Both the position numbers and the translations under genes were made by a program. Under the pieces are notes generated by a model. That model made no database searches. It was given only the letters and a program-made list of their open reading frames with translations, and was not told where the DNA came from. A stretch of DNA of 64,000 nt from Neospora caninum Liverpool. Its lineage: Eukaryota > Apicomplexa > Conoidasida > Eucoccidiorida > Sarcocystidae. How positions within the stretch are numbered: position 1 is the stretch's first letter; each line of letters begins with the position of its first letter. Positions 12,401 to 26,100 of this stretch are shown here, in pieces. The stretch covers positions 6,558,839 to 6,622,838 of the forward strand of contig NC_018395.1 of the NCBI RefSeq assembly GCF_000208865.1, written 5' to 3'.

Positions 12401-15400
12401 TGGTGGGGTAGATTTTCCCCCTCTTGTGTGCGACAAACAACTGAAGTCCTGCTTCTGACCATGCACGTTCTGCACCTTGGAACGAAGACTGTTGCTCCGT
12501 CAGCCGGCACACACTGCGCAGATCACCTGACTCCACTTCACTGCTGTAAACAGAGCCTTGGGCGGTGCGGTAGCCAGTCCGGTGACCGTCGCAACGCCAC
12601 TGCCCTTGTGCGTCGTGTGAGGCCTGCTCGGAAGCCTCGACTGCGTTTGGCGGCGTCCACCCTTGCTGGTCACATGTTGGTCGCAAGGCTGGCTGGAAGA
12701 CCAGCTCGTACGGTGAAAATTCTTCAAAGCGATGAGGCTCCACGTAGTTGGCTGGTGGGGTGTCCCTGTCAGCTGTCCCCAGCGTCCGTAAGCTTCCTGC
12801 ATTCTCCACATGTCGATCCACGTTTAAATCAGGGCCGTTACTGTCACGCTCCCCCCCTTGGTATACTAAAGCAGATCGTTTGCGCCTTCTTTTTTGTTGG
12901 GGCTCGTGCGTATTTCCATCAGCATCGTTTACCTTGATGCCTACAGGGTTTTCACTCGTTGATGCAAGGAAGCTTTCCTCGGATGCTGAGTTGCTGAGTT
13001 TGAGACAATCTCGCTCGTTGTTCAACCGTTCGCTCCCATGCTCTTTAGAAAGGGTTTTTGGTGATGTTTCGGCCACGGGGAAGGTTCTAACGAGGACTGG
13101 TGGATCTAAACCTGCTATAATTAGGCGACCAACAGGGACAGCATCCTGTGATACAGACCTTGTCCCCGGCTTCATCCCTGCAAACATATTTTGCTCAGCG
13201 TCACCTCTGCCTGACTCGTTGCATTCTTGATGAGCTGGTTGTTCCAGGTTACCAGCGTCACTGTTTCTTGAATGAGTTGAATGCCCCTCACCTGCAGTAC
13301 GAGGGTGCATGCGTGAACTGCTGGCCCCAGTGGGATGCACATAGCTGGGTAGCGTGCCAGAGCATTGCCGCTGCCCACTCACTGGGGAATCCACTGCCAC
13401 TTCCGGAGATTCAAAAAGTTCTCTCCCAGCCGATATAACAGGGTGGTTACCCGATGACACCGAGTCATTCGTCGTCGTGCTAGCAGAACATGTAGCTTGA
13501 CACAGATGAGGCATCATGGGTCCGCTCGGTGACCTCGCGTTGCAGTTACGTCCGCTGCCGAAGCAGTCCGCGCTCGAGCCATCTCGCTTTGGACGACCAT
13601 ACCCCAAGCGGGCATTGCTGAGAGAAATGAAGCGGTTCTTCACTGCGTTCTCTGTGCGGCCCCGCAACCTCTTCGCGATGGTAGCCCAGCGATTTCCCTG
13701 CGTCACGAACGAAACGGGGCACATATTAGAGACTCACGTTTCACTCAGGGCCCCTCCTCCATCGCTGATCTGCATAGCGTCAACCCTCCAGTGGCAGCGA
13801 TAGGACGAATGTATACAGAGGAATATTGAGGCGTTTGAGGTCACAAAACGCAGGATACAAAACAGGGGCCTGCCGCCAAATGGTACCCAACGCATAGGAC
13901 AGAGACACAGACGCCGCTTCGTCTCTTTGAACGCACCATGGCAAAACAAACCACTCAATTACTGGCACCACACACCATCTGTCGAAGCAAATTGATCAGC
14001 CGAGCTAGAAGTACTCACCAGTTCATTCTGAAGTGTTAGTATCATGGCATCCTCCTCGGCTGACCAGTCGCCTTTCTTAACCTCGGGGTTCACATGATTA
14101 AACCATCGTTCCCGGCATTGTTTACCTACAAGCAGAACAAGCAGACAGTTTAAAGTAGAGGCGACCGCCAAGTCCAGCAAAACACGCGCGTTCTACGCTT
14201 TACGGTTTGTCGTGCTGATACTAACTTCTCTTAGTATTCGCAATATCATGCTTACCCGTTCGCGGGATTCCAAAGGCACCAGTAAGTTGTGAAGAGATGA
14301 GTGCCCACTTAAAGCCTTTCCTTGCAACCAACTCTGCGAGCCTCGCATCCTCTTCAGCGCTCCACGCTGGCACGCCGCTTTTCCGTAGCTGAGTTTGCTG
14401 TCCGCGGTGCTTGCCCTCGCGTGTTAAAGATGACTGCGCCAACGGCGGCTTGCCACCAACCATCTGTTCCCTTGCAGCACATCCGCTATTAAGGGTTTCT
14501 TTTGGTGAATGGTATCCGCATGTACTCGTGGGGTCAGCTTTCACCCCCACTATTCGATTGTTGATTGACTGGAAGAAGGAACACCGTTTATGCGCTTCTT
14601 GTCCGTATGACGGAGAGGATGTGGTAAGTTTTTTCTCTCCTTCAGTTAATGAATCTGCCCATGAATCTATCTCACGAATCTGTGCTATTCGAGGTGTGCC
14701 CGAGTCAAAGCCCGCACTGTAGTCCTGGTTGCCTACCGAGGCGAGCTGTGGTTGACGCTGAGGTGACAGAAAACACATCTCAGGCAAAAAACCTGTCTCC
14801 GATGCCGTTATCACTGTCGGGGGATTAGAGGTGCCGCACCCGTCACAGGCCATGCCTTGAAGCGTGGCTCCAGGAAGCAAGCGCCTTGGGTGGATCCTCG
14901 TGGGCGTCCTGATCTCCGGTATCTTTGTCACCTCCCTAATAGTGGGCACCCCGAATCCTTCGCTCTTCACCATATACTTTGTTTGACCTGCTCCGCAATG
15001 AGTGGTAGCAATTGTTCGTGCCGGTCCTAGCCTCTCTTCTTCTTCGTCAGGAAACAGAAGTACATATCGCGGCGCTTCGCCACACCCACCTTCTTCTTGG
15101 GTCTCAGTACTGTTTCCATAGACATTCGCGCGAGCAGGGGTTGCTACAGAAGCAAAGACGTCACCAGACACAACGGATGAGGCTGCAGTGCTGGAGCATC
15201 CCGTCATTGGCGCAGCAGGGGAGAATGGTAATGCGCGCCTTTCCAGGGTATCCCTCCCAGCAGCATCTCCGTGCCGTGAGGTCTCTCTTTCCTCTACGCA
15301 GCTGCGAGGACTGCTTAACTCAACTACGGGCACACACGGCTCCATCACTGCCCCCGTGTTCGAGGAACGAGGTACACAATGACCGCCGGAAACCGAGCCG

Positions 15401-17590
15401 CCAAAAAGGGGGATACGCTTTGAAGCCGGATCCTCGACATCACCATGATGAACCGGAACGGTTGTAGGGATCGACAACGGGAGGCCTGCTCTGTGAATAG
15501 CTGTGTTGTAAAACGAAAGGGATGGTCCCGTTGACAATAATTTTGCCTTCGACTCTTGTGCCGTGGGTGTCCGCTGTGACTTTCCACCCTCGTACTCAGT
15601 GCTACACCTTAAATGTGGTAGATACAGTTGCATCTCGAGAGACACTTCGTCACATGGTCGAGTCGTGTGAATATCGTTGGTATCCGTAAATGATGCTTCA
15701 ATCGCGTCTGATTTGGTCTTGGGGTCTATAGCAAGGGAAGGTGACGCCTGCACAGGACGCACGTCGACATAAAATACGGGTCCTGTTGCGCTCAACGCGA
15801 AGAAGCCGCCACGATGCAGCCGCAACACGGAAACATCAGGTGTTCATATCACGCTGATACGATGCAAGAGGTGTCTGGTAAGCGCAACTCGTGATTCACT
15901 TTGTCAGCTTCGTGCAATGCGTTCAACATAGTGTTTTGTCTAGCACGCGAACTTGGGTTGCGAAATTGATTACGCTGTGCCAGGTGCGTTGTGCCGGCTC
16001 GAGGGCTCTCTACCACTTGTCTGCAGAATGTTTTTTTGAGTTGGCAGCTAACCTGAGCATTCTGAGTCTCCGTTCCGCCGCAATCTGCAGGCTGTCCCCA
16101 AGACACTATTTCCCCGTCCCGACAACCCCGCGTTTCCTCTCTCAGTTGAGGTCGAAGGCTGGGAAGCTCGGGGGGCGAAAAGTGGTGCCACGCCCAGCCT
16201 GGCGTGACAGTGTCTGGTCTTTGGTTCCATGAGTGTAATTCACGAGCGATCGCTGTGGTACTGTCTAGCCCGAGAGAAGAAGCTGTGAAACACAACATCG
16301 CCGCCACAAACCACAAAATTTAGACACACCTAGTCTTGCAGTCGTGATGCGGTACAAAACACAAGAGTCTACGGGGCGAGCCGTGCGCTGCTGTGATTAT
16401 CCTATTGGACCAATCAGAAGAATGACAATCTCACCTGTCGCATTGCGAGCTCCCCGTCGCGCTGTCGCCGGATTCTGTCCCGGCCGAACCGTAGTACGGT
16501 TCTCCTGCCCGGGCGTCCCCTTCGGCTCGTCAGTGACGCATTCGGTTTCCGATGGTGAACGGGCGCCTTCACGGTGTCTCCACTGCAGCATCTCAGCTCG
16601 CCTCTCGTTGCATTGCTCCATGCCGGTCTCCCCAGTCCCACTAAAAAACTCCGGATGTTCGGTGCCCACCTGAGCCCCGACGTCGAAATGGTGATTGCTC
16701 TGCTCAGGCCCCTGCGACAGCGTAACCCCTCCTTCGGAGATTGTTTCCCCACAACTCCCGTTGTGAATCACAGGGGCATTCTCTGCAGTATCGACGTGTA
16801 CCGGCATCTCAGCGCAACGCCACTCAAGGCAATGCTCAGTACACGCTGAGTAGCTGTCCCGCAGCAAGAGTCCTGGCTTTCGTGTTACTTGGTGCCCGGG
16901 CGACGCACCAGAAGGACTAGACTGGAAGTCTCCCAGGTGAGAGCTACTGTGGAAGCAGTTGTCTCCTCGATACTGCGCCACTGGCATCTGCTCTGACTGT
17001 TGCTGAGCCATGAGTGTGTTACCGTTTTCACCCTCCTGTACTCCGTCCGTGCGGTTGACACGCTTGCCATCCACAAGTTTGCAGAGTCCATCAGGAGTCG
17101 TTCGGTCCCCCTCGCTCTGCTGTTTTCTTTCGACAGAATAGCCTTCGCACTCCTCTACTTCCGATTTTATCACCATGGAGGTATCACCTCGGCCTGCCAT
17201 GTTACCTTTCCTCTGCTGCTCTCCGACAGAGCTGTCAAGCTGAGGCTGCTCCTGTCCCTCCCCTTCTTCATCCTGTCTCGCTGTCTCGTCATCCCTGTGT
17301 GGAGAGACGCTTTCTTCGGGATTTGCAAAAAGAGGGAGAACCCCTGCTATATTGCTTGTCGTGGAAAGCTCATCATCCCAATTTCCCTCCTTCACACTGC
17401 TCCACCTGGTGAAACACAAGCTTTCTCCTGCATGTACCCCTGTGGAGAACAGGTTCGTTTCCACGACGGAAGCAGTTCCCTTGTGTTCACCCACGATTTC
17501 GCTGTTTTGCCACGTGCCATTCATGGGATGCAGAGGAGCCAGCCGCTCCCACTGCGAATGCTGCGTCTGCTGAGTCCGGGTACCCTCCAT
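9444..17590 (-). CDS. BFD1: Two-repeat Myb/SANT transcription factor, probable BFD1 (bradyzoite master regulator)
   Basis: Exons: 17590-16435, 15782-14256, 14125-14019 and 13697-9444. Phases close and give about 2,347 residues. The start is the first in-frame ATG. The DNA-binding region sits near residues 857-953: SANT1 begins AWSAEED (Trp859, Trp878, Trp902 in QCRERWFNHVNP), and SANT2 begins GDWSAEED (Trp915, Trp934 in GNRWATIAKRLRGRTENAVK, Phe953). The repeats are assembled across three exons, which supports the splicing. The rest is low-complexity, Ser/Gly/Glu-rich, and includes a 4.25-kb last exon. In T. gondii, BFD1 is a nuclear Myb-like factor necessary and sufficient for bradyzoite formation and controlled at translation. 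Size, two SANT repeats and their central position match. My model is some tens of residues shorter than the roughly 2,400 I recall, so one small exon may be missed, most likely between 16434 and 15783 where the intron rests on phase only. Myb identity is near certain; orthology to BFD1 is inferred. Confidence 0.85.
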
Positions 17591-17730
17591 TCGCTAGGAA
17601 GGCGGCGCTGACAGTCTCGCCGCATGCTCAGCACCTTGCGCGACGTCTGACTGGAGACACGATACGACGCGAAAATGTGGAAACGAGTAACGGATAACCA
17701 AAAGAGCAGGATGAAGATGGCTGATATCAT
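17521..17730 (-). promoter_or_regulatory. Upstream ATG reading frame overlapping the BFD1-like start codon
   Basis: An ATG at 17730-17728 opens a 69-codon frame that ends at 17521, 70 nt inside the BFD1-like coding sequence and in a different frame from it. If the mature leader contains this segment unspliced, scanning ribosomes that initiate here would bypass the main ATG at 17590. That would suit a transcript kept translationally silent. Leader structure is not visible from sequence, so a role is inference. Confidence 0.45.
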
Positions 17731-20700
17731 CACCAGAATACAGGTTATCAACCAAGGAGAATCAAGAACGCCTGTGGCGCACGAACTAAAGCGTAACAGC
17801 TACCACATGTGAGACGCGAAAAAGACATTAGTACTGCAACCGTATCTAGAGAATAGCTGGATGAAGGACGAGGGCAACAACCAGCTCCAGCCAGCACGAC
17901 TCCACGAAAGCAGCGATATGAAGTGATAACCACATGTGACGTGAGCGATCACTGTGAAAGGGGTCATTGGGTGCGCGAACCAACAACCACTGAATCGCTG
18001 TGACTGTCCATAATTTTTGCGTCTGGGAACACTACCGAGAGTTAGGTTCACTCCTGTGCCAGTGGCGTCCCTCTTAAGACACGAAATGACTCCGCTCCCG
18101 CTTCGAGGAAGCCCGAACATAGGAACGTCTGCGCCTGACATTAAGTTACAAACGGTCACATCACTCACTGCGGCGTTTCACAGTTGCTGTGTTTGGGAAG
18201 CAAGACCGAGAATCCGATCCAGTGCCGAGCCATCGGTTTCCACACTTCACACACGTGATATTTCCTGCATCAAGAAAACTAAGGTGGGCAAAGCCCCGGA
18301 ACATACACCGTACACACGGGGTGCCACTCCTTGGGGTACCACAGACGGAGCACGGGCGAACTGAATTATGCTAGATTTGTCTTGTAGGAGTAATCTGCTA
18401 GATATGGATACTGCCGCGACCGCTGTGGTATCACCTGACAAAAATGACGGCTACCACTAACAACGTGGGCCTGGGAGGACAAGAGTTCGTGTCACGAAGG
18501 AGCAACTCTCGGGACATATTCCGATACAGTGACGAGTCTGAAGCTTCCGCCTGCCGGATGTGTCACAGAAGCAGCACGGTGACTTCGGTGGTGGCAGCAA
18601 AAAGGCTAACTAGTGTTGGCAGCCTCCACCACTTGGCAGTTGATGCTCTCGAGTGCAGGGGCAGCCACAGCTTGAACGAACAGACCCATACCATTAACTC
18701 ACAATTGCCTAGCTGGAAACCTCCAGCAAACCACTGCAGCTTTATGATCAATGTATCGAACAAAAGATCTCCAAGGTACACCTGCAAAGTCGTGAAACGC
18801 AACACTGGTTCCGCCAGATGAATCCCGGAACTTCTGGTTCCCTCCTCCTGCTTGGCAAGCTCCTAACTCAACGAGCCGGAACTGGGAAGCGCGAGTGACC
18901 CTTTGCTAAAAGACCACAAGATCAGCAACCGCGTTGCGTCCAGAGACATAAAAGCCAGTTGGGAAGCGTGAATCGATGGATAAAGGGACACGCGCGATGG
19001 CTTCCCGTCTGCGCACTCTGCCGACCACCTTCAAGTGACCACGGAAAACCCGCTTCGTTAAGCCAAGCGGCTTTTGTGCTCCGAAGCAGTCCTCTACCAT
19101 TTCAATACACGCACGAGAAAAAAGCGCCTCCGCGGCTGTGCTCGTAACGAAAGGGTGGCACACGAAACATGTACAATGACGACCGTTCACGTAAACAGAA
19201 GCACGGTCGAGGGCGTGAGGCAAGATTAGCTCACCCCCTCGGTAAGCCTTTCATGTGCACCGTCATATCGAATACACGACTGGGAAGCACGGTATACAGC
19301 GCTGCCGCCAACTGGGGATGGAACAAATGGATGGCAGAAAAGAAGCGAGGCCCTGGTTATTCGCACATGCTGTCGTGTGTTATCCAGCTCTCACTCCCAC
19401 GCAATCCCTTTGCACCTATTTTACAGTAGCAATAGGTAAACCGTCCTAAAGCCGAGACACTACCTTAAGGCAAAAAGCACACAGTAGACGACACTATCGG
19501 CGTCGGCTACCTCAGTTGTGTCTCCCTCTTCCCAGCTTTGAACAATTTGCGCTACATGTGGAAAAACCTGCTTTAGCGCCGTCTCCGAAGCGACAGAGGC
19601 ACCTTCAATATATACTGGCACAGGCGTTTGTAGAACACATCTCCCACGAATGCCCGACGGAGAAAACTGTGTCAGCTGTACACCGCTGTTGTACCGGTCG
19701 ATTCGACGCCTGTCCGGTGTTACGGTTACGCCCCCCTCGCGCCAAGGACGTCGACAGCTGCTTCCAGTCAGGCTTCCGCACTCAATGAAGTGGCATAATA
19801 TGGTCACCTGAGACTACTGTCAATTCTTGTCCATAACTTTTCCGCCCCCTTCGTTCTGAGCTTGTTTCGCGGCAAGCACAGAACGGTCACCGCGTCCGGA
19901 AGGCCCGGTCAAGCATACACGGAGACGATCCCCATTTTACGCGGAACGTGTGCACCAGCAACACGAATCACCGTCGAAATATTTTAAAACGTCACTACGT
20001 GAAATGGCGATAAAAGTTCTGAACGCGTCGCCTTAGCTCGAAAAAAAAAAACATACGCCCGAGAATGCAGTGCGCCTCGGAAAGAACTCGTCTGGCCGGA
20101 AGTGTGCTTTGAAGAGGAGACGCGCGGGATGATGCGAACTACCAGGAATCGGCATTTGCCTACGGGTGACCGTCGGACTTTGGAACAGTCAAAGGACTGA
20201 GAGAATCAAGAGAACGCAACGACACGTGTAAACAAAATACACACACTCAAGTACGGGGTGACATGAAGCACTGCAGAGGTGACCCCTGCTGGCTATGAAT
20301 TGTATGTGAGGTTCGGTTCGGTTCCCAGAACACAGTGGTCGCTGCAAGGAACCCAAAGCTACTGGCATCGGAGCGCCTGCTTGATGAGTCCCTCGGCAAC
20401 CTCCAGCTGCTCTTGCGACACCTTGTGCCTCGTCGCTCCTGGGCCGAAACAACCGAGACAAGGCCCATTCCTGGAGCTGCAGTTCACTCCGTCCTCTCCA
20501 CCAGCCTGGTGCCGCGGTAAGAAAAGAGGATACTGCTTTGCCTAATACTTCTATTGGCAAATACCTTGCAAGACAGCAACGGTTGGCTGCAATGTTTAGC
20601 CACATGTCGAACATATGATTGAGATACCTGGCATAAGACGTTTTTTGCGGATCGGGCAATTCCTCCGGGTAAAGCCTGTACAATACACGGCCGGCTTGAA

Positions 20701-23191
20701 GGGAGACGTCTGCACTCTACCACATAAAGTGGCATGCCAGACTGCACGTCTCCTGATTGTCTAGCTGGAACAGGCACCATCGTGTCAGCTGGGTGGTATT
20801 GTGAGATGAAAGTGGCCCTTTCTTTTTTGCTGGAGATGGGCCGCGTGTTATGCCGGAGATATTTTTGTTGACGATCTCTTAAAGTATTTAGTTCGGATTT
20901 CCACCACCTCAGGTTCGTTAGGAGCGCGTACCGTGCCACGTGAACGGTTAGCTGGGCGGCATGGCATCAAAACACTACGGAGATTGAAATGCAACCACAG
21001 ATTGCCTGCATATTTAGGTTTGTGGTGCCTGGATAGTGAATTGCCATAGCGATGATGGAACATTGCACGTGCTAACATGCAACTGGAGGCTGACCGCTTG
21101 CGACGATGTTATACAGTTGATACGTACGAATCAGCAACTTTCAGGTCGCCCCAGTAAGCCGGACATGGAAGGTGGTATGTCGAGAGCTGGTATTTCTGGT
21201 GAGTGCTGACATTCTTCAGCCCCCTAGACGTAACGTGCCCAACATGCAGGGGGTTTCCGTGCTTCCAATGCAGAGGGCTGTTTCTGCGCTGCTAACGAGA
21301 ACGGAACAACGGTCATATAAAGCAAGCAGATCGCTTCATTATTTCGGTCGACTCGGATTTTGGTTATTGTAACATTGACAAGTTCCAATGGTATTATTCC
21401 TTTTGCACATGGATTTACGTGATAGCCCACATGGACTGACATTTTTTATTCTTTTATGCCAAGATTCAAAGGGATGCAGGGGCCTCGACCCTAGGATCTT
21501 TGGAAGCTTCCTGTCCGCCGGTTCCTTTCCCTGCGGTCACACAAGTGGCCGGCATCAAAAGTACTCGCTCCTGATTCTCGATCGTTTGGAATTTATGTGT
21601 TCCGATTTCCCCCGGTAGCGATATCTTCAGTGGTATATGCACGCGCTTCGTCGTGATACAATACGAAGTGCATCTAGGGGTGGTTATATAACATGCGAGA
21701 CTTGTCGCTCGACAGCTGGCTGTCTGTGCCTGGGAGCAAAACGCTTTTAAGACAAGCCCGAAACCATAAGGTTTTGTCTCCGCGGCTGAACCAGAGAAGC
21801 TGCCACAGAACGAGCTAGGAACGCGTTGTTAAGCCCTCCATTGTGGCAGAGCAATTCGAAGGGCGTAGGGGAATACATTATTGTGCAGATGGACAGGTTT
21901 GATTGCTCGAGGCTCAGGAGAGGCCAAGGTATTCTCTCAAGCAGTCTTCGGAGGGAGGTTTGATATCTCCATACGCTAATTCTCCCGCGCCGACGTTGTG
22001 GCGTCTTGCATTACGCTGTGAGGGAAGAAGGGCAGACACTGGTGAACCGATACTCGTGGACAATGCTTTTCCCAGTGTACAGTGCGCTCCGGAGAAAATC
22101 TGATCCCTTGCAGTGTGTGAGTGTGCAAGCATGTTCCATCTAACAATCTTAGGCACACAACCACGATCGAGATATAAGTGAGAACGCAACACCCGCATAC
22201 AGTTGCGTTGTGGAAGCTCCTCTGCATTCAAGCGCTAAAAAGCGCTGTACGGAGCAGATACAACGACTCCGTCGCTCGTGCAAAGTTATATAAAACCGCC
22301 TAAAAGGTGAAAGATGCATTTTCGCACCCTGAAGGGTTTCGCGACCGAAACAAAGCAGCTGGTGTTGTGTCTGGGTGGCCAGCGTGTATCCTCTGGACTC
22401 ACTAGCTTCTCCTGACGGAACTTTCCCAACAAACTTCTGTCAAAGTTACCATCCGTTCCTTGGTTCACACTACTGCGGCACCTCACGAATTCGAGCATAG
22501 ACACAGAACGGACAAGCTCCAAATCCGTGACTCGTGTCTTAGTCTTATCTTTCCTCAAGTGGACGTTCTCACGCAGAGGCGTTGAAGGGATGAGAAGAGA
22601 CCGAAAGCAAGCCGGCAACTGCAGTCTTCCGCACCCCCAGGATGACGGCATCCATTACACGCAGGAACACTTTGAAATCCATTCCGCAAACCCGTAACGC
22701 TGCAGCGCCACAGAAACGGTGCGAGGAAGGCGCAGCTGGCCAAGTAAATTCGGGGGGGTCAACCATGCTCAACAGTTGACCGAGTTTCCTCAGTTGTCAC
22801 CTCATGCGCTGCGCGCCCACGTTTGCTTCTTCCGGCGCGAAATGAAAGATTCTTCTATTTTCAGTGGCAGGCAAAGCCCTCCACAGAAACGGAGCAAAAC
22901 AGCTGTCAAGCTTCGACCGACTCCGTCGATTCCCCCGATGCTATATCATTGAGGAGTGATTCATCGCTTTGAGAACCTTCCTGGAAGAAAGATAAGATGT
23001 AGAAAGAAAACCCAGTAAATACTGGAGTAAACATGACTTCAAACCAGAAGTCGCGCTAAACAAACAATGTGATAGAGACCTGTAACTCTTCACTGTATAG
23101 GTGAAAACGTCGCCAGAGAACAGCGTTCGGGTCTTAGCAGCTGCGACTCCCTTCTCTTGTGCTGTGAGGAAACAGACACCACATGGACTTT
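17591..23191. other. Long leader and promoter region of the BFD1-like gene; no other gene seen
   Basis: This is 5.6 kb between the BFD1-like start and the stop of the PP2A B'' gene. Both strands are closed to long coding frames, and no family similarity is visible. In-frame upstream starts and short minus-strand frames are frequent, for example an ATG at 18141 opening a frame to 17800. T. gondii BFD1 is known for a long 5' untranslated region, so much of the left part may be transcribed. A 12-base A run sits at about 20041-20052. Confidence 0.5.
17810..17816 (+). promoter_or_regulatory. TGAGACG heptamer in the BFD1-like upstream region
   Basis: An exact TGAGACG lies 220 bp upstream of the BFD1-like ATG. 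(A/T)GAGACG elements are described as functional core motifs in several T. gondii promoters. A single 7-mer is expected by chance every few kb on either strand, so this is suggestive only. It could equally lie inside the transcribed leader. Confidence 0.25.
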
Positions 23192-26100
23192 CTATTTTTC
23201 CAAACTCACGCTTTCATCCAGGAAGCTCGAGCTTTCTTCTATGAAGCACTCCTCGCCCTTTCGCGCTGTGAGCTCTTGATACTGCTGATTGGCGAAGACC
23301 TCAAACGGTCTGCGATCGAAAAAAAACACGGCCAGACTCGCCAGTTCACTCAGAACAGCGCCAAACCATTCTCTTGTAACGCCAGAGCACAGGCGAGCTG
23401 ACGCGGTGCTACAGAGTCCTTTCTTTCTTGGTGTCCTAGAGCTCCCATAAAGTCTGCCTCCGTCGCAGCCGTGTTCGTTTGTCACGAGTTCGACAAAACG
23501 TGTGCCTCTGTTTATTCTCCCGGAGCACGGGCGGCGAGTCGGATCGCGATGCTGGCGTTCCTCTCAAAAGCGGGAAAAAGTGAGAGAGCCCAATAACTTG
23601 GCACAAACGGAGACGAAACGGCGTTTTGTACTGCCCTAGGCGTATCACCCGGCAATTTCCCTGCCCTCTGTAAAGTGCGTCAAGCGCCTGGGTGTCGCCC
23701 AACCTCTCGCTCCGCGAAAAACCGGAAACTCATGAGCGCTGATTGCGGAAAAAGAACCGGAGAACAGTGTCCTAGGTGAAACTGCCGGAACCGACAGGAT
23801 GTTTTGGGTGTCTTCCGTACTTGTAGCATCTTTCCATGTCCGAAAGATGGCCCTATTTACGCACAAGTGTTTGTCTCCTGACAGTTCAAAAAAGTTCCTC
23901 TAGGTCCGGAAATGCACTGCGGGCAGCTCTCTGCTTAATCCGTCATTCACAACGCATTTTCTCAGCACGGGGACGACACAAAAACGTCCGTCTCGGACTG
24001 GGAGAAAGGCACCGGCGTCCGATTCGCGTCTTGTCTTACGTGAGTTCAATGAGCTGACGATCCCAGGGACTTCCTCTCACGATATTGGAGATCGTCTCTC
24101 CGTCGTCCATCGCCTGGAAGGCTGCGCGCTTCAGGAGGCAGTTGATGAAGCAGCCTCCACAGACTGGATCTCGGAGGAGGTCTCGGCAGCGAAGCCCCGA
24201 AGAATAGGGCACACACAGAGCGTCGCACCTGCGCAGTGGAAAACACATCTTGCACACAAAAAGAGGCTAAAGCGAGACAGAGACAAACGTCGCGAGTGAA
24301 GGACGCAGAGACAAACGAACGACCGTCTCTAAAGCAGGATGTGCACCCCGGCTCAGAAAAAGCAGGAGCAATCTCCAGAAAGATTCCTTACATCGGGCAG
24401 ATGAAGTCTCGATACGTCGGAAGCTTGTCGTCTCGCATGCGGAACCGGTCGACCTGGGCATTGAAGAAAACCTCGATCTCGTGGTCCCTGGAAAACAAAA
24501 GAGGATCAGGAAGGGCGACTTGCAACAGAGAGTGCCAGCAAGCAACTACTCTCTCGCAGCACAAGGAAAAGCCGGAGTCATCGCCTTAAACACGAGAAGC
24601 GGCGCTGTTCAACCTCGTGCCTTCTCGTTGCCCCTCAAAGTTCGCCTCCATCAGCCACACCTTCCAGCCCTACGGTCTCCGTTCCCGGCGGCTGCTGCGG
24701 ACACATGTAGACAATGTCCACTGTGCAGCGAGACCCTTCAAAATACGCACAAAGACCAGCGTTTTAGCCGCGCCTCGTTCCAGTCCTACCGGAGGACTCC
24801 GTCGCCGTCGATGTCGAAGATTTTGAACCAGAACTGAATCGCCCGCTCCGACGTGACATCGTAATAGACCAACAGAAACCCTGATCAAAATTCCGCAATG
24901 CTTTCAGAGTACCGTGTGTATATACATGCGCCCACATGCACGCACGACTGTGCAACTGGCTCTTCTCCAACGACGCGTGTTAACAGAAATGACGAAAACA
25001 CGTGTTCGTATCTATGTGGAATGAAATGCACGTGTTTAAATATGCATCCGCTTGTGCGCATGCAAGCACGTCCCATGAACATTCAAAGTCGGCAATACAT
25101 ATATAGAACGTCCCTAAACCCCTAAATTCATATTTTACATATTTTTTGGGGGTGAAGATGCCTGAAAGAGTTCCTGGGAGCATCGGTACGCGGCCTCTGC
25201 CGCGTTCTCGTGCGGGAAGCGGTGGGAGAAAAAACCGGTCCTACAGATCCAGTCTTCAAAGCACATGTAGCCTGCTTTCGGCGACCGAAAGGTCCGTGCG
25301 ACTTGAAGGAAAAGCCTCTCCTCGACCTCGATGTTCATGTTGTGTGTGTCATGTCTGGGGAAATCAGCGGAGAAGACGAATACAAGACAAATCCTTTGCA
25401 AGAAAACGGGCGAGTACGCACTCACAGATGAAAACTCAAGGGAAAGGTCCAAAACCGTACAGCGCCTCGTGCATCTGCACGGGGATGTGCATCAACACCG
25501 AAAACCAGACGGGCACGTACTATATAGTTCTATGTAAGAAAAGATTAAGCAAAGCAATGCGGGAGGACGTCAGGGTTCCAAGGCCGAGTTTTCTGTCAGC
25601 CCTCGCTACACTCAACATACTGAGCGTTTAGAGAAACTCCCACAGTAGCGTTGCGCAGATAAACATTCAATAACATCACACCTTCAGCTGTCCCCTAAGG
25701 AGCACCGCTATACGGCACAGTGGGACTTCCAAGTCGTTGTCAATGACGCTGCCGCCAAAAGCGCGCGCGTGGCAGGAGGGCTTCGTTTCTTGGGCCCAGA
25801 CACAAGAATGCGAGGCCTTGCACCAGAAGGAGCGCTTTTCGTAAATCTAAAAAGAGTGCCCAAAAAGTGAAACTTGTAAACCATACATTGCTGGTTTATA
25901 TGTAACGCGTTCGCTTTTACTGCCATTTGATCAATGTCGCGGCTCACCGGCGGACGTCAGAGCGATCCAGGAGGAAGTCCTCGTCCTCGTCAAGAGCATG
26001 AAAGGTGCAATAGAAGACATAAAAATGCTCGTAGCTGAAAAGACGAAGACGCAACCGCACACAAACAACGCGCTGTTCGGGATGCTCCATTTGACAGCAC

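Noticed and set aside
12251..12937. 228-codon plus-strand frame
   Set aside because: Antisense to the long last exon of the BFD1-like gene; no features of its own.
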